A stretch of 64,000 nt of DNA from Atherix ibis (Eukaryota; Arthropoda; Insecta; Diptera; Athericidae): assembly GCA_958298945.1 (NCBI GenBank), contig OY282608.1, positions 18,143,933 through 18,207,932 on the forward strand. The letters are read 5' to 3'. The number at the start of each line of letters is the position of its first letter. Within the stretch, counting starts at the first letter, position 1. The notes below the pieces were generated by a model. That model had not been told where the DNA came from, did not search any database, and saw only the letters and a program-made list of their open reading frames with translations. Below, in pieces: positions 28,302-41,969 of this stretch. The position numbers were made by a program, and so were the translations under genes.

Positions 28302-29101
28302 CCAACAAGCCAACAAACCAACAAACTAACAAACCAACAAACGAACTAAACAACAAACCAACAAGCCAACAAGCCAACAAACCAACAAACCAACAAGCCA
28401 ACAAGAAAACAAACCAACAAACCAACAAACCAACAAACCAACAAGCCAACAAACCAACAAACGTACAAACCAACAAACCAACAAACTAACAAACCAACAA
28501 ACCAACGAACCAACAAGCCAACAAGCCAACAAACAAACAAACCAACAAGCTAACAAACCAACAAACAAATAAACCAACAAACCAACAAACCAACAAACCA
28601 ACAAACCAACAAACTAACAAATCAACTAACCAAAAAACCAACAAGCCAACAAGCCAACAAACCAACAAACCAACAAACCAACAAGCCAACAAACCAACAA
28701 ACCAACAAACGAACAAGCCAACAAACCAACAAACCAACAAACCAACATGCCAACAAACCAACAAACTAAGTAACCAACAAGCCAACAATCCAACAAACTA
28801 ACAAGCCAACAAGCCAACAAATCAACAAACCAACAAGCCAACAAACCAACAAACCAACAAACCAACAAGCCAACAAACCAACAAACAAATAAACCAACAA
28901 ACTAAGAAACCAACAAACCAACAAACCAACAAACCAAAAAACCAACAAACCAACAAACCAACAAACCATCAAACCAACAAGCCAACAAACCAACAAACAA
29001 ATAAACCAATAAACCAACAAACCAACAAACCAACAAACCAACAAACCAAAAAACCAACAAACCAACAAGCCAACAAGCCAACAAACCAACAAACTAACAA
29101 A
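28302..29101. repeat. HOR F, copy 1 (800 bp)
   Basis: It is exactly 100 units long and aligns to 29,102-29,931 at 800 bp. Shared bar-codes are AAACGAAC/TAAC at 28,341, the AAGAAAAC unit at about 28,403, AAACGTAC at about 28,460 and the ATGCC unit near 28,747. A few substitutions separate the copies, for example CATGCC against CATGGC near 29,547. Confidence 0.92.
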
Positions 29102-29931
29102 CCAACAAGCCAACAAACCAACAAACCAACAAACCAACAAACGAACTAACCAACAAACCAACAAGCCAACAAGCCAACAAACCAACAAACCAACAAGCCA
29201 ACAAGAAAACAAACCAACAAACCAACAAACCAACAAACCAACAAGCCAACAAACCAACAAACGTACAAACCAACAAACCAACAAACCAACAAACCAACAA
29301 ACCAACGAACCAACAAGCCAACAAGCCAACAAACCAACAAACCAACAAGCTAACAAACCAACAAACAAATAAACCAACAAACCAACAAACCAACAAACCA
29401 ACAAACCAACAAACTAACAAACCAACTAACCAACAAACCAACAAGCCAACAAGCCAACAAACCAACAAACCAACAAACCAACAAGCCAACAAACCAACAA
29501 ACCAACAAACGAACAAGCCAACAAACCAACAAACCAACAAACCAACATGGCAACAAACCAACAAACTAAGTAACCAACAAGCCAACAATCCAACAAACTA
29601 ACAAGCCAACAAGCCAACAAATCAACAAGCCAACAAGCCAACAAACCAACAAACCAACAAACCAACAAGCCAACAAACCAACAAACAAATAAACCAACAA
29701 ACCAAGAAACCAACAAACCAACAAACCAACAAACCAAAAAACCAACAAACCAACAAACCAACAAACCATCAAACCAACAAGCCAACAAACCAACAAACAA
29801 ATAAACCAATAAACCAACAAACCAACAAACCAACAAACCAACAAACCAAAAAACCAACAAACCAACAAGCCAACAAGCCAACAAACCAACAAACTAACAA
29901 ACCAACAAGCCAACAAACCAACAAACCAACA
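29102..29931. repeat. HOR F, copy 2
   Basis: This is the tandem partner of 28,302-29,101. Its last 30 bp continue the start of another copy and then diverge near 29,932. Confidence 0.9.
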
Positions 29932-30289
29932 AGCCAACAAGCCAACAAACCAACAAACCAACAAACCAAAAAACCAATAAACCAACAAACCATCAAACGA
30001 ACAAAGCAACAAGCCAACAAGCCAACAAACCAACAAACCAACAAGCCAACAAACCAACAAACCAACAAGCCAACAAGCCAACAAACCAACAAACCAACAA
30101 ACCAACAAGCCAACAAACCAACAAGCCAACAAACCAACAAACCAACAAACCAACAAGCCAACAAACCAACAAACCAACAAGCCAACAAACCAGCAAACAC
30201 ATAAACCCACAAACCAAAAAACCAACAAACCAACAAACCAACAAACCAACAAACCAACAAACCAACAAACCAACAAGCCAACAAACCAA

Positions 30290-31870
30290 CAAACCAACAA
30301 ACCAACAAGCCAACAAACCAACAAACAAATAAACCAACAAACCAACAAACCAACAAACCAACAAACCAACAAACCAACAAACCAACAAACAAAAAAACCA
30401 ACAAACCAACAAGCGACACAAGCCAACAAACTAACAAACTAACAAACCAACAAACGAACTAACCAACAAACCAACAAGCCAACAAGCCAACAAACCAACA
30501 AACCAACAAACCAACAACCTAAGTAACCAACAAGCCAACAAACCAACAAACCAACAGGCCAACAAGCCAACAAGCCAACAAACCAACAAACCAACAAGCC
30601 AACAAACCAACAAACCAACAAACCAAAAAACCAACAAACCAACAAACCAACAAACCAACAAACCAACAAGCCAACAAACCAACAAGCCAACAAACCAACA
30701 AACCAACAAACCAAGTAACCAAAAAGCCAACAAACTAACAAACCAACAAGCCAACAAGCCAACAAACCAACAAACCAACAAAGCAACAAGCCAACAAGCC
30801 AACAAACCAACAAGCCAACAAACCAACAAACCAACAAACAAATAAGCCAACAAACCAACAAACCAACAAACCAACAAACCAACAAACCAAAACACCAACA
30901 AACCAACAAACCAACAATCCAACAAGCCAACAAACCAACAAACCAACAAGCCAACAAACCAACAAACAAATAAACCAACAAACCAACAAACCAACAAACC
31001 AACAAACCAAAAAACCAATAAACCAACAAGCCAACAAGCCAACAAACCAACAAACAAATAAACCAACAAACCAACAAACCAACAAACCAACAAACCAACA
31101 AACCAACAAACAAAAAAACCAACAAACCAACAAGCCAACAAGCCAACAAACCAACAAACTAACAAACCAACAAACGAACTAACCAACAAACCAACAAGCT
31201 AACAAGCCAACAAAGCAACAAACCAACAAACCAACAAACGTAGTAACCAACAAGCCAACAAACCAACAAACCAACAGGCCAACAAGCCAACAAACCAACA
31301 AACCAACAAGCCAACAAACCAACAAACCAACAAACCAAAAAACCAACAAACCAACAAACAAACAAACCAACAAACCAACAAGCCAACAAGCCAACAAACC
31401 AACAAACCAACAAACCAACAAACCAACAAGCCAACAAACCAACAAGCCAACAAACCAACAAACCAAGTAACCAAAAAGCCAACAAACTAACAAACCAACA
31501 AGCCAACAAGCCAACAAACCAACAAACCAAAAAGCCAATAAGCCAACAAACCAACAAGCCAACAAACCAACAAACCAACAAACAAATAAGCCAATAAACC
31601 AACAAACCAACAAACCAACAAACCAAAAAACCAACAAACCAACAAACCAACAAACCAACAACCCAACAAGCCAACAAACCAACAAACCAACAAGCCAACA
31701 AACCAACAAACAAATAAACCAACAAACCAACAAACCAACAAACCAACAAACCAACAAACCAAAAAACAAACAAACCAACAAGCCAACAAACCAACAAACC
31801 AACAAACTAACAAACCAACAAGCCAACTAACCAACAAACCAACAAGCCAACAAGCCAACAAACCAACAAA
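30290..31870. repeat. HOR G, copy 1 (approximate edges)
   Basis: It aligns to about 35,840-37,430 at 5,544-5,560 bp. Shared bar-codes include an A7 unit near 30,389, AAGCGA (30,411 with about 35,963), the unusual CCTAAGTAACC (T at 30,520 and 36,072), AAACCAAG/TAACCAAA (30,713 with 36,257) and AACCCAAC. Copy 1 alone has the 9-bp unit at 30,411. Copy 2 lacks about 120 bp that copy 1 carries from about 31,875. Confidence 0.82.
30411..30419. other. Off-register unit, 9 bp (+1), private
   Basis: AAGCGACAC stands where HOR G copy 2 has the in-register AAGCGAAC (near 35,963). The slip therefore arose in this copy, or was repaired in the other. Confidence 0.92.
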
Positions 31871-31995
31871 CCAACAAACCAAAAAACCAACAAACCAACA
31901 AAACATCAAACGAACAAAGCAACAAACCAACAAGCCAACAAACCAACAAACCAACAAGCCAACAAACCAACAAACCAACAAGCCAACTAGCCAAC

Positions 31996-32005
31996 AAAAA
32001 ATAAC
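31996..32005. other. Off-register unit, 10 bp (+2), A-run expansion
   Basis: AAAAAATAAC follows TAGCCAAC. The related site at about 37,451, 38,171 and 38,595 has the 8-bp AAATTAAC. The phase moves from 4 to 6. Confidence 0.92.
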
Positions 32006-32293
32006 AAACCAACAAACCAACAAGCCAACAAGCCAACAAACCAACAATCCAACAAACCAACAAACTAACAAACCAACAAGCCAATAAACCAACAAACCAA
32101 CAAGCCAACAAACCAACACACAAATAAACCAACAAACCAAAAAACCAACAAACCAATAAACCAACAAACCAACAAACCAACAAACCAATAAGCCAACAAA
32201 CCAACAAACCAATAAATTAACAAGCCAACAAACCAACAAACAAATAAACTAACAAACCAACAAACCAACAAACCAACAAACCAACAAACCAAC

Positions 32294-32300
32294 AAACCAA
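32294..32300. other. Off-register unit, 7 bp (-1), HOR N copy 1
   Basis: AAACCAA lacks its final C. It is shared with 34,613, 38,892 and 41,171. Confidence 0.94.
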
Positions 32301-32890
32301 AAACCAACAAACCAACAAGCCAACAAGCCAACAAACCAACAAACTAACAAACCAACAAACGAACTAACCAACAAACCAACAAGCCAACAAGCCAACAAAC
32401 CAACAAACCAACAAACCAACAAACCAACAAACTAAGTAACCAACAAGCCAACAAACCAACAAACCAACAAAGAAACAAGCCAACAAGCCAACAAACCAAC
32501 AAACCAACAAGCCAACAAACCAACAAAACAACAAACTAACAAGCCAACAAACCAACAAACAAATAAACCAACAAACCAACAAACAAACAAACTAACAAAC
32601 CAACAAACCAAAAAACCAACAAACCAACAAGCCAACAAGCCAACAAACCAACAAACCAACAAGCCAACAAACCAACAAACCAACTAGCCAACAAACCAAC
32701 AAACAAATAAACCAACAAACCAAAAAACCAACAAACCAACAAACCAACAAACCAACAAACCAACAAACCAACAAACCAACAAACCAACAAGCTAACAAGC
32801 CAACAAGCCAACAAACCAACGAACCAACAAACCAACAAGCCAACAAACCAACAAGCCAACAAACCAACAAACCATGTAACCAAAAAGCCA
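32294..32890. repeat. HOR N, copy 1 of 4
   Basis: It begins with a 7-bp unit (AAACCAA) and carries in order AAACGAAC/TAACC, AAACTAAG/TAACCAAC, AAAGAAAC, TAGCCAAC, AAGCTAAC and CATGTAACC (C at 32,873). The distance from the 7-bp unit to CATG is 579 bp, the same as in copy 2. Confidence 0.88.
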
Positions 32891-34612
32891 ACAAACTAAC
32901 AAACCAACAAGCCAACAAGCCAACAAACCAACAAAACAACAAAGCAACAAGCCAACCAGCCAACAAACCAACAAACCGACATGCCAACAAACCAACAAAC
33001 CAACAAGCCAACAAGCCAACAAACCAACAAGCCAACAAGCCAACAAACCAACAAGCCAACAAGCCAATAAACCAACAAGCGAACAAGCCAACAAACCGAC
33101 AAACCAACAAACCAACAAGCCAACAAACCAATAAACCAAAAAACCAACAAACCAACAAACCATGTAACCAAAAAGCCAACAAACTAACAAACCAACAAGC
33201 CAACAAACCAACAAACCAACAAGCCAGCAACCCAACAAACCAACAAACCAACAAGCCAACAAACCAACAAACCAACAAACCAAAAAACCAACAAACCAAC
33301 AAACCAACAAACCAACCAACCAACAAACGAACAAGCCAACAAGCCAACAAAACAACAAACCAACAAACCAACAAGCCAACAAACCAACAAGCCAACAAAC
33401 CAACAAACCAAGTAACCAAAAAGCCAACAAACTAACAAACCAACAAGCCAACAAGCTAACAAACCAACAAACCAACAAAGGAACAAGCCAACAAACCAAC
33501 AAACCAACAAACCAACAAGCCAACAAACCAACAAGCCAACAAGCCAACAAACCAACAAACCAACAAACCAACAAGCCAACAAACCAACAAACCAACAAAC
33601 CAACAGGCCAACAAGCCAACAAACCAACAAACCAACAAGCCAACAAACCAACAAACCAAAAAACCAACAAACCAACAAACCAACAAACCAACAAGCCAAC
33701 AAGCCAACAAACCAACAAACCAACAAACCAACAAACCAACAAGCCAACAAACCAACAAGCCAACAAACCAACAAACCAAGTAACCAAAAAGCCAACAAAC
33801 TAACAAACCAACAAGCCAACAAGCCAACAAACCAACAAACCAACAAACCAAAAAGCCAATAAGCCAACAAACCAACAAGCCAACAAACCAACAAACCAAC
33901 AAACAAATAAGCCAACAAACCAACAAACCAACAAACCAACAAACCAACAAACCAACAAACCAAAAAACCAACAAACCAACAAACCAACAAACCAACAACC
34001 CAACAAGCCAACAAACCAACAAACCAACAAGCCAACAAACCAACAAACAAATAAACCAACAAACCAACAAACCAACAAACCAACAAACCAACAAACCAAA
34101 AAACTAACAAACCAACAAGCCAACAAGCCAACAAACCAACAAACTAACAAACCAACAAGCCAACTAACCAACAAACCAACAAGCCAACAAGCCAACAAAC
34201 CAACAAACCAACAAACCAAAAAACCAACAAACCAACAAAACATCAAACGAACAAAGCAACAAACCAACAAGCCAACAAACCAACAAACCAACAAACCAAC
34301 AAGCCAACAAACCAACAAACCAACAAGCCAACAAGCCAACAAACCAACAAACCAACAAACCAACAAGCCAACTAACCAACAAGCCAACAAACCAACAAAC
34401 CAACAAATCAACAAGCCAACAAACCAACAAACCAACAAGCCAACAAACCAACACACAAATAAACCAACAAACCAAAAAACCAACAAACCAATAAACCAAC
34501 AAACCAACAAACCAACAAACCAATAAGCCAACAAACCAACAAACCAATAAACCAACAAGCCAACAAACCAACAATCAAATAAACCAACAAACCAACAAAC
34601 CAACAAACCAAC

Positions 34613-34619
34613 AAACCAA
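34613..34619. other. Off-register unit, 7 bp (-1), HOR N copy 2
   Basis: AAACCAA, as in HOR N copy 1. Confidence 0.94.
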
Positions 34620-35210
34620 AAACCAACAAACCAACAAGCCAACAAGCCAACAAGCCAACAAACCAACAAACTAACAAACCAACAAACGAACTAACCAACA
34701 AACCAACAAGCCAACAAGCCAACAAACCAACAAACCAACAAACCAACAAACTAAGTAACCAACAAGCCAACAAACCAACAAACCAACAAAGAAACAAGCC
34801 AACAAGCCAACAAACCAACAAACCAACAAACCAACAAGCCAACAAACCAACAAAACAACAAACTAACAAGCCAACAAACCAACAAACAAATAAACCAACA
34901 AACCAACAAACCAACAAACTAACAAACCAACAAACCAAAAAACCAACAAACCAACAAGCCAACAAGCCAACAAACCAACAAACCAACCAGCCAACAAACC
35001 AACAAACCAACTAGCCAACAAACCAACAAACAAATAAACCAACAAACCAAAAAACCAACAAACCAACAAACCAACAAACCAACAAACCAACAAACCAACA
35101 AACCAACAAGCTAACAAGCCAACAAGCCAACAAACCAACGAACCAACAAACCAACAAGCCAACAAACCAACAAGCCAACAAACCAACAAACCATGTAACC
35201 AAAAAGCCAA
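34613..35210. repeat. HOR N, copy 2 of 4
   Basis: It has the same marker order as copy 1, with CATG at 35,192, again 579 bp from the 7-bp unit at 34,613. The spacing from copy 1 is 2,319 bp. Confidence 0.88.
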
Positions 35211-35839
35211 CAAACTAACAAACCAACAAGCCAACAAGCCAACAAACCAACAAAACAACAAAGCAACAAGCCAACAAGCCAACAAGCCAACAAACCAACA
35301 AGCCAACAAACCAATAAACCAAAAAACCAACAAACCAACAAACCATGTAACCAAAAAGCCAACAAACTAACAAACCAACAAACCAACAAGCCAACAAACC
35401 AACAAACCAACAAGCCAGCAACCCAACAAACCAACAAACCAACAAGCCAACAAACCAATAAACCAACAAACCAAAAAACCAACAAACCAACAAACCAACA
35501 AACCAACAAACCAACAAACGAACAAGCCAACAAGCCAACAAAACAACAAACCAACAAACCAACAAGCCAACAAACCAACAAGCCAACAAACCAACAAACC
35601 AACAAACCAAGTAACCAAAAAGCCAACAAACTAACAAACCAACAAACCAAAAAACCAACAAACCAACAAGCCAACAAGCCAACAAACCAACAAGCCAACA
35701 AACCAATAAACCAAAAAACCAACAAACCAACAAACCACGTAACCAAAAAGCCAACAAACTAACAAACCAACAAGCCAACAAACCAACAAACCAACAAGCC
35801 AACAAGCCAACAAACCAACAAGCCAACAAACCAACAAGC

Positions 35840-37430
35840 CAACAAACCAACAAACCAACAAGCCAACAAACCAACAAACAAATAAATCAACAAACCAACA
35901 AACCAACAAACCAACAAACCAACAAACCAACAAACCAACAAACAAAAAAACCAACAAACCAACAAGCGAACAAGCCAACAAACCAACAAACTAACAAACC
36001 AACAAACGAACTAACCAAAAAACCAACAAGCCAACAAGCCAACAAACCAACAAACCAACAAACCAACAACCTAAGTAACCAACAAGCCAACAAACCAACA
36101 AACCAACAGGCCAACAAGCCAACAAACCAACAAACCAACAAGCCAACAAACCAACAAACCAACAAACCAAAAAACCAACAAACCAACAAACCAACAAACC
36201 AAAAAACCAACAAGCCAACAAACCAACAAGCCAACAAACCAACAAACCAACAAACCAAGTAACCAAAAAGCCAACAAACTAACAAACCAACAAGCCAACA
36301 AGCCAACAAACCAACAAACCAACAAAGCAACAAGCCAACAAGCCAACAAACCAACAAGCCAACAAACCAACAAACCAACAAACAAATAAGCCAACAAACC
36401 AACAAACCAACAAACCAACAAACCAACAAACCAAAACACCAACAAACCAACAAACCAACAATCCAACAAGCCAACAAACCAACAAACCAACAAGCCAACA
36501 AACCAACAAACAAATAAACCAACAAACCAACAAACCAACAAACCAACAAACCAAAAAACCAATAAACCAACAAGCCAACAAGCCAACAAACCAACAAACA
36601 AATAAACCAACAAACCAACAAACCAACAAACCAACAAACCAACAAACCAACAAACAAAAAAACCAACAAACCAACAAGCCAACAAGCCAACAAACCAACA
36701 AACTAACAAACCAACAAACGAACTAACCAACAAACCATCAAGCTAACAAGCCAACAAAGCAACAAACCATCAAACCAACAAACGAAGTAACCAACAAGCC
36801 AACAAACCAACAAACCAACAGGCCAACAAGCCAACAAACCAACAAACCAACAAGCCAACAAACCAACAAACCAACAAACCAAAAAACCAACAAACCAACA
36901 AACCAACAAACCAACAAACCAACAAACCAACAAGCCAACAAGCCAACAAACCAACAAACCAACAAACCAACAAACCAACAAGCCAACAAACCAACAAGCC
37001 AACAAACCAACAAACCAAGTAACCAAAAAGCCAACAAACTAACAAACCAACAAGCCAACAAGCCAACAAACCAACAAACCAACAAACCAAAAAGCCAATA
37101 AGCCAACAAACCAACAAGCCAACAAACCAACAAACCAACAAACAAATAAGCCAACAAACCAACAAACCAACAAACCAACAAACCAAAAAACCAACAAACC
37201 AACAAACCAACAAACCAACAACCCAACAAGCCAACAAACCAACAAACCAACAAGCCAACAAACCAACAAACAAATAAACCAACAAACCAACAAACCAACA
37301 AACCAACAAACCAACAAACCAAAAAACCAACAAACCAACAAGCCAACAAGCCAACAAACCAACAAACTAACAAACCAACAAGCCAACTAACCAACAAACC
37401 AACAAGCCAACAAGCCAACAAACCAACAAA
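35840..37430. repeat. HOR G, copy 2 (approximate edges)
   Basis: This is the partner of 30,290-31,870. Its right part was duplicated again to make the 720-bp HOR K pair that starts at 37,047. Confidence 0.8.
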
Positions 37431-37766
37431 CCAACAAGCCAACTAGCCAACAAATTAACAAACCAACAAACCAACAAGCCAACAAGCCAACAAACCAACA
37501 ATCCAACAAACCAACAAACCAACAAACCAACAAGCCAATAAACCAACAAACCAACAAGCCAACAAACCAACACACAAATAAACCAACAAACCAAAAAACC
37601 AACAAACCAATAAACCAACAAACCAACAAACCAACAAACCAATAAGCCAACAAACCAACAAACCAATAAACCAACAAGCCAACAAACCAACAAACAAATA
37701 AACTAACAAACCAACAAACCAACAAACCAACAAACCAACAAACCAAAAAACCAACAAACCAACAAG
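37047..37766. repeat. HOR K, copy 1 (720 bp, identical to copy 2)
   Basis: A line-by-line comparison with 37,767-38,486 shows no difference, and the identity extends to 735 bases (37,047-37,781 with 37,767-38,501). The unit is exactly 90 octamers. It includes AATAAGCC, AACCCAAC, AAACAAAT, TAGCCAAC, AAATTAAC, AATCC and ACACAAAT bar-codes. The perfect identity makes this one of the most recent duplications in the window. Confidence 0.96.
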
Positions 37767-38486
37767 CCAACAAGCCAACAAGCCAACAAACCAACAAACC
37801 AACAAACCAAAAAGCCAATAAGCCAACAAACCAACAAGCCAACAAACCAACAAACCAACAAACAAATAAGCCAACAAACCAACAAACCAACAAACCAACA
37901 AACCAAAAAACCAACAAACCAACAAACCAACAAACCAACAACCCAACAAGCCAACAAACCAACAAACCAACAAGCCAACAAACCAACAAACAAATAAACC
38001 AACAAACCAACAAACCAACAAACCAACAAACCAACAAACCAAAAAACCAACAAACCAACAAGCCAACAAGCCAACAAACCAACAAACTAACAAACCAACA
38101 AGCCAACTAACCAACAAACCAACAAGCCAACAAGCCAACAAACCAACAAACCAACAAGCCAACTAGCCAACAAATTAACAAACCAACAAACCAACAAGCC
38201 AACAAGCCAACAAACCAACAATCCAACAAACCAACAAACCAACAAACCAACAAGCCAATAAACCAACAAACCAACAAGCCAACAAACCAACACACAAATA
38301 AACCAACAAACCAAAAAACCAACAAACCAATAAACCAACAAACCAACAAACCAACAAACCAATAAGCCAACAAACCAACAAACCAATAAACCAACAAGCC
38401 AACAAACCAACAAACAAATAAACTAACAAACCAACAAACCAACAAACCAACAAACCAACAAACCAAAAAACCAACAAACCAACAAG
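37767..38486. repeat. HOR K, copy 2
   Basis: This is a perfect partner of 37,047-37,766. It diverges from copy 1 only past 38,501, where AAACCAAC replaces AAGCCAAC and leads into the shortened third copy. Confidence 0.96.
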
Positions 38487-38885
38487 CCAACAAGCCAACA
38501 AACCAACAAACTAACAAACCAACAAGCCAACTAACCAACAAACCAACAAGCCAACAAGCCAACAAACCAACAAACCAACAAGCCAACTAGCCAACAAATT
38601 AACAAACCAACAAACCAACAAGCCAACAAGCCAACAAACCAACAATCCAACAAACCAACAAACCAACAAACCAACAAGCCAATAAACCAACAAACCAACA
38701 AGCCAACAAACCAACACACAAATAAACCAACAAACCAAAAAACCAACAAACCAATAAACCAACAAACCAACAAACCAATAAGCCAACAAACCAACAAACC
38801 AATAAACCAACAAGCCAACAAACCAACAAACAAATAAACTAACAAACCAACAAACCAACAAACCAACAAACCAACAAACCAACAA
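38487..38885. repeat. HOR K, copy 3 (shortened)
   Basis: It matches copy 2 at a spacing of 424 bp (AAACTAAC, T at 38,512 with 38,088), carrying the same AAATTAAC and ACACAAAT bar-codes but lacking about 296 bp (37 octamers). It also lacks one octamer near 38,761. To its right it runs into HOR N copy 3. Confidence 0.85.
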
Positions 38886-38891
38886 ACCAAC

Positions 38892-38898
38892 AAACCAA
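38892..38898. other. Off-register unit, 7 bp (-1), HOR N copy 3
   Basis: AAACCAA, as in HOR N copy 1. Confidence 0.94.
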
Positions 38899-39481
38899 AA
38901 ACCAACAAACCAACAAGCCAACAAGCCAACAAACCAACAAACTAACAAACCAACAAACGAACTAACCAACAAACCAACAAGCCAACAAGCCAACAAACCA
39001 AGAAACCAACAAACCAACAAACTAAGTAACCAACAAGCCAACAAACCAACAAACCAACAAAGAAACAAGCCAACAAGCCAACAAACCAACAAACCAACAA
39101 GCCAACAAACCAACAAAACAACAAACTAACAAGCCAACAAACCAACAAACAAATAAACCAACAAACCAACAAACCAACAAACTGACAAACCAACAAACCA
39201 AAAAACCAACAAACCAACAAGCCAACAAGCCAACAAACCAACAAACCAACAAGCCAACAAACCAACAAACCAACTAGCCAACAAACCAACAAACAAATAA
39301 ACCAACAAACCAAAAAACCAACAAACCAACAAACCAACAAACCAACAAACCAACAAACCAACAAACCAACAAACCAACAAGCTAACAAGCCAACAAGCCA
39401 ACAAACCAACGAACCAACAAACCAACAAGCCAACAAACCAACAAGCCAACAAACCAACAAACCATGTAACCAAAAAGCCAA
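38892..39481. repeat. HOR N, copy 3 of 4
   Basis: It has the same marker order, with CATG at 39,463, 571 bp from the 7-bp unit (one octamer shorter). The following DNA to about 39,760 also matches the DNA after copy 1 at 6,590 bp, including the CCGACATGCC variant near 39,567 and 32,978. Confidence 0.88.
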
Positions 39482-41170
39482 CAAACTAACAAACCAACAA
39501 GCCAACAAGCCAACAAACCAACAAAACAACAAAGCAACAAGCCAACAAGCCAACAAACCAACAAACCGACATGCCAACAAACCAACAAACCAACAAGCCA
39601 ACAAGCCAACAAACCAACAAGCCAACAAGCCAACAAACCAACAAGCCAACAAGCCAATAAACCAACAAGCGAACAAGCCAACAAACCGACAAACCAACAA
39701 ACCAACAAGCCAACAAACCAATAAACCAAAAAACCAACAAACCAACAAACCATGTAACCAAAAAGCCAACAAACTAACAAACCAACAAGCCAACAAACCA
39801 ACAAACCAACAACCCAGCAACCCAACAAACCAACAAACCAACAAGCCAACAAACCAACAAACCAACAAACCAAAAAACCAACAAACCAACAAACCAACAA
39901 ACCAACAAACCAACAAACGAACAAGCCAACAAGCCAACAAAACAACAAACCAACAAACCAACAAGCCAACAAACCAACAAACCAACAAACCAAGTAACCA
40001 AAAAGCCAACAAACTAACAAACCAACAAGCCAACAAGCTAACAAACCAACAAACCAACAAAGGAACAAGCCAACAAACCAACAAACCAACAAACCAACAA
40101 GCCAACAAACCAACAAGCCAACAAGCCAACAAACCAACAAACCAACAAACCAACAAGCCAACAAACCAACAAACCAACAAACCAACAGGCCAACAAGCCA
40201 ACAAACTAACAAACCAACAAACCAACAAACCAACAAACCAGCAAGCCAACAAGCCAACAAACCAACAAACCAACAAACCAATAAACCAACAAGCCAACAA
40301 ACCAACAAGCCAACAAACCAACAAACCAAGTAACCAAAAAGCCAACAAACTAACAAACCAACAAGCCAACAAGCCAACAAACCAACAAACCAACAAACCA
40401 AAAAGCCAATAAGCCAACAAACCAACAAGCCAACAAACCAACAAACCAACAAACAAATAAGCCAACAAACCAACAAACCAACAAATCAACAAACCAACAA
40501 ACCAAAAAACCAACAAACCAACAAACCAACAAACCAACAACCCAACAAGCCAACAAACCAACAAACCAACAAGCCAACAAACCAACAAACAAATAAACCA
40601 ACAAACCAACAAACCAACAAACCAACAAACCAACAAACCAAAAAACTAACAAACCAACAAGCCAACAAGCCAACAAACCAACAAACTAACAAACCAACAA
40701 GCCAACTAACCAACAAACCAACAAGCCAACAAGCCAACAAACCAACAAACCAACAAACCAACAAACCAAAAAACCAACAAACCACCAAAACATCAAACGA
40801 ACAAAGCAACAAACCAACAAGCCAACGAACCAACAAACCAACAAACCAACAAGCCAACAAACCAACAAACCAACAAGCCAACAAGCCAACAAACCAACAA
40901 ACCAACAAACCAAGAAGCCAACAAACCAACAAGCCAACAAACCAACAAACCAACAAACCAACAAGGCAACAAACCAACAAACCAACAAGCCAACAAACCA
41001 ACACACAAATAAACCAACAAACCAAAAAACCAACAAACCAATAAACCAACAAACCAACAAACCAACAAACCAATAAGCCAACAAACCAACAAACCAATAA
41101 ACCAACAAGCCAACAAACCAACAAACAAATAAACCAACAAACCAACAAACCAACAAACCAACAAACCAAC

Positions 41171-41177
41171 AAACCAA
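41171..41177. other. Off-register unit, 7 bp (-1), HOR N copy 4
   Basis: AAACCAA, as in HOR N copy 1. Confidence 0.94.
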
Positions 41178-41913
41178 AAACCAACAAACCAACAAGCCAA
41201 CAAGCCAACAAGCCAACAAACCAACAAACTAACAAACCAACAAACGAACTAACCAACAAACCAACAAGCCAACAAGACAACAAACCAACAAACCAACAAA
41301 CCAACAAACCAACAAACTAAGTAACCAACAAGCCAACAAACCAACAAACCAACAAAGAAACAAGCCAACAAGCCAACAAACCAACAAACCAACAAGCCAA
41401 CAAACCAACAAAACAACAAACTAACAAGCCAACAAACCAACAAACAAATAAACCAACAAACCAACAAACCAACAAACTAACAAACCAACAAACCAAAAAA
41501 CCAACAAACCAACAAGCCAACAAGCCAACAAACCAACAAACCAACAAACCAACAAAACAACAAACCAACAAGCCAACAAACCAACAAACCAACTAGCCAA
41601 CAAACCAACAAACCAACAAACAAATAAGCCAACAAACCAACAAACCAACAAATCAACAAACCAACAAAACAACAAACTAACAAGCCAACAAACCAACAAA
41701 CAAATAAACCAACAAACCAACAAACCAACAAACAAATAAACCAACAAACCAAAAAACCAACAAACCAACAAACCAACAAACCAACAAACCAACAAACCAA
41801 CAAACCAATAAGCTAACAAGCCAACAAGCCAACAAACCAACGAACCAACAAACCAACAAGCCAACAAACCAACAAGCCAACAAACCAACAAACCATGTAA
41901 CCAAAAAGCCAAC
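41171..41913. repeat. HOR N, copy 4 of 4 (expanded)
   Basis: It has the same start and marker order, but CATG is at 41,894, 723 bp from the 7-bp unit. The copy has gained about 144 bp (18 octamers) internally. The extra DNA lies around 41,600-41,740, where the AAACAAAT-bearing section appears repeated. Confidence 0.82.
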
Positions 41914-41969
41914 AAACTAACAAACCAACAAGCCAACAAGCCAACAAACCAACAAAACAACAAAGCAAC

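Larger units (their letters stand above)
25793..28313. repeat. HOR E, copy 2
   Basis: This is the tandem partner of 23,305-25,792. Its right edge near 28,313 is where copy 1 would continue into the CCTATAA variant but this copy runs into AAACTAAC and the HOR F block. Confidence 0.93.
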
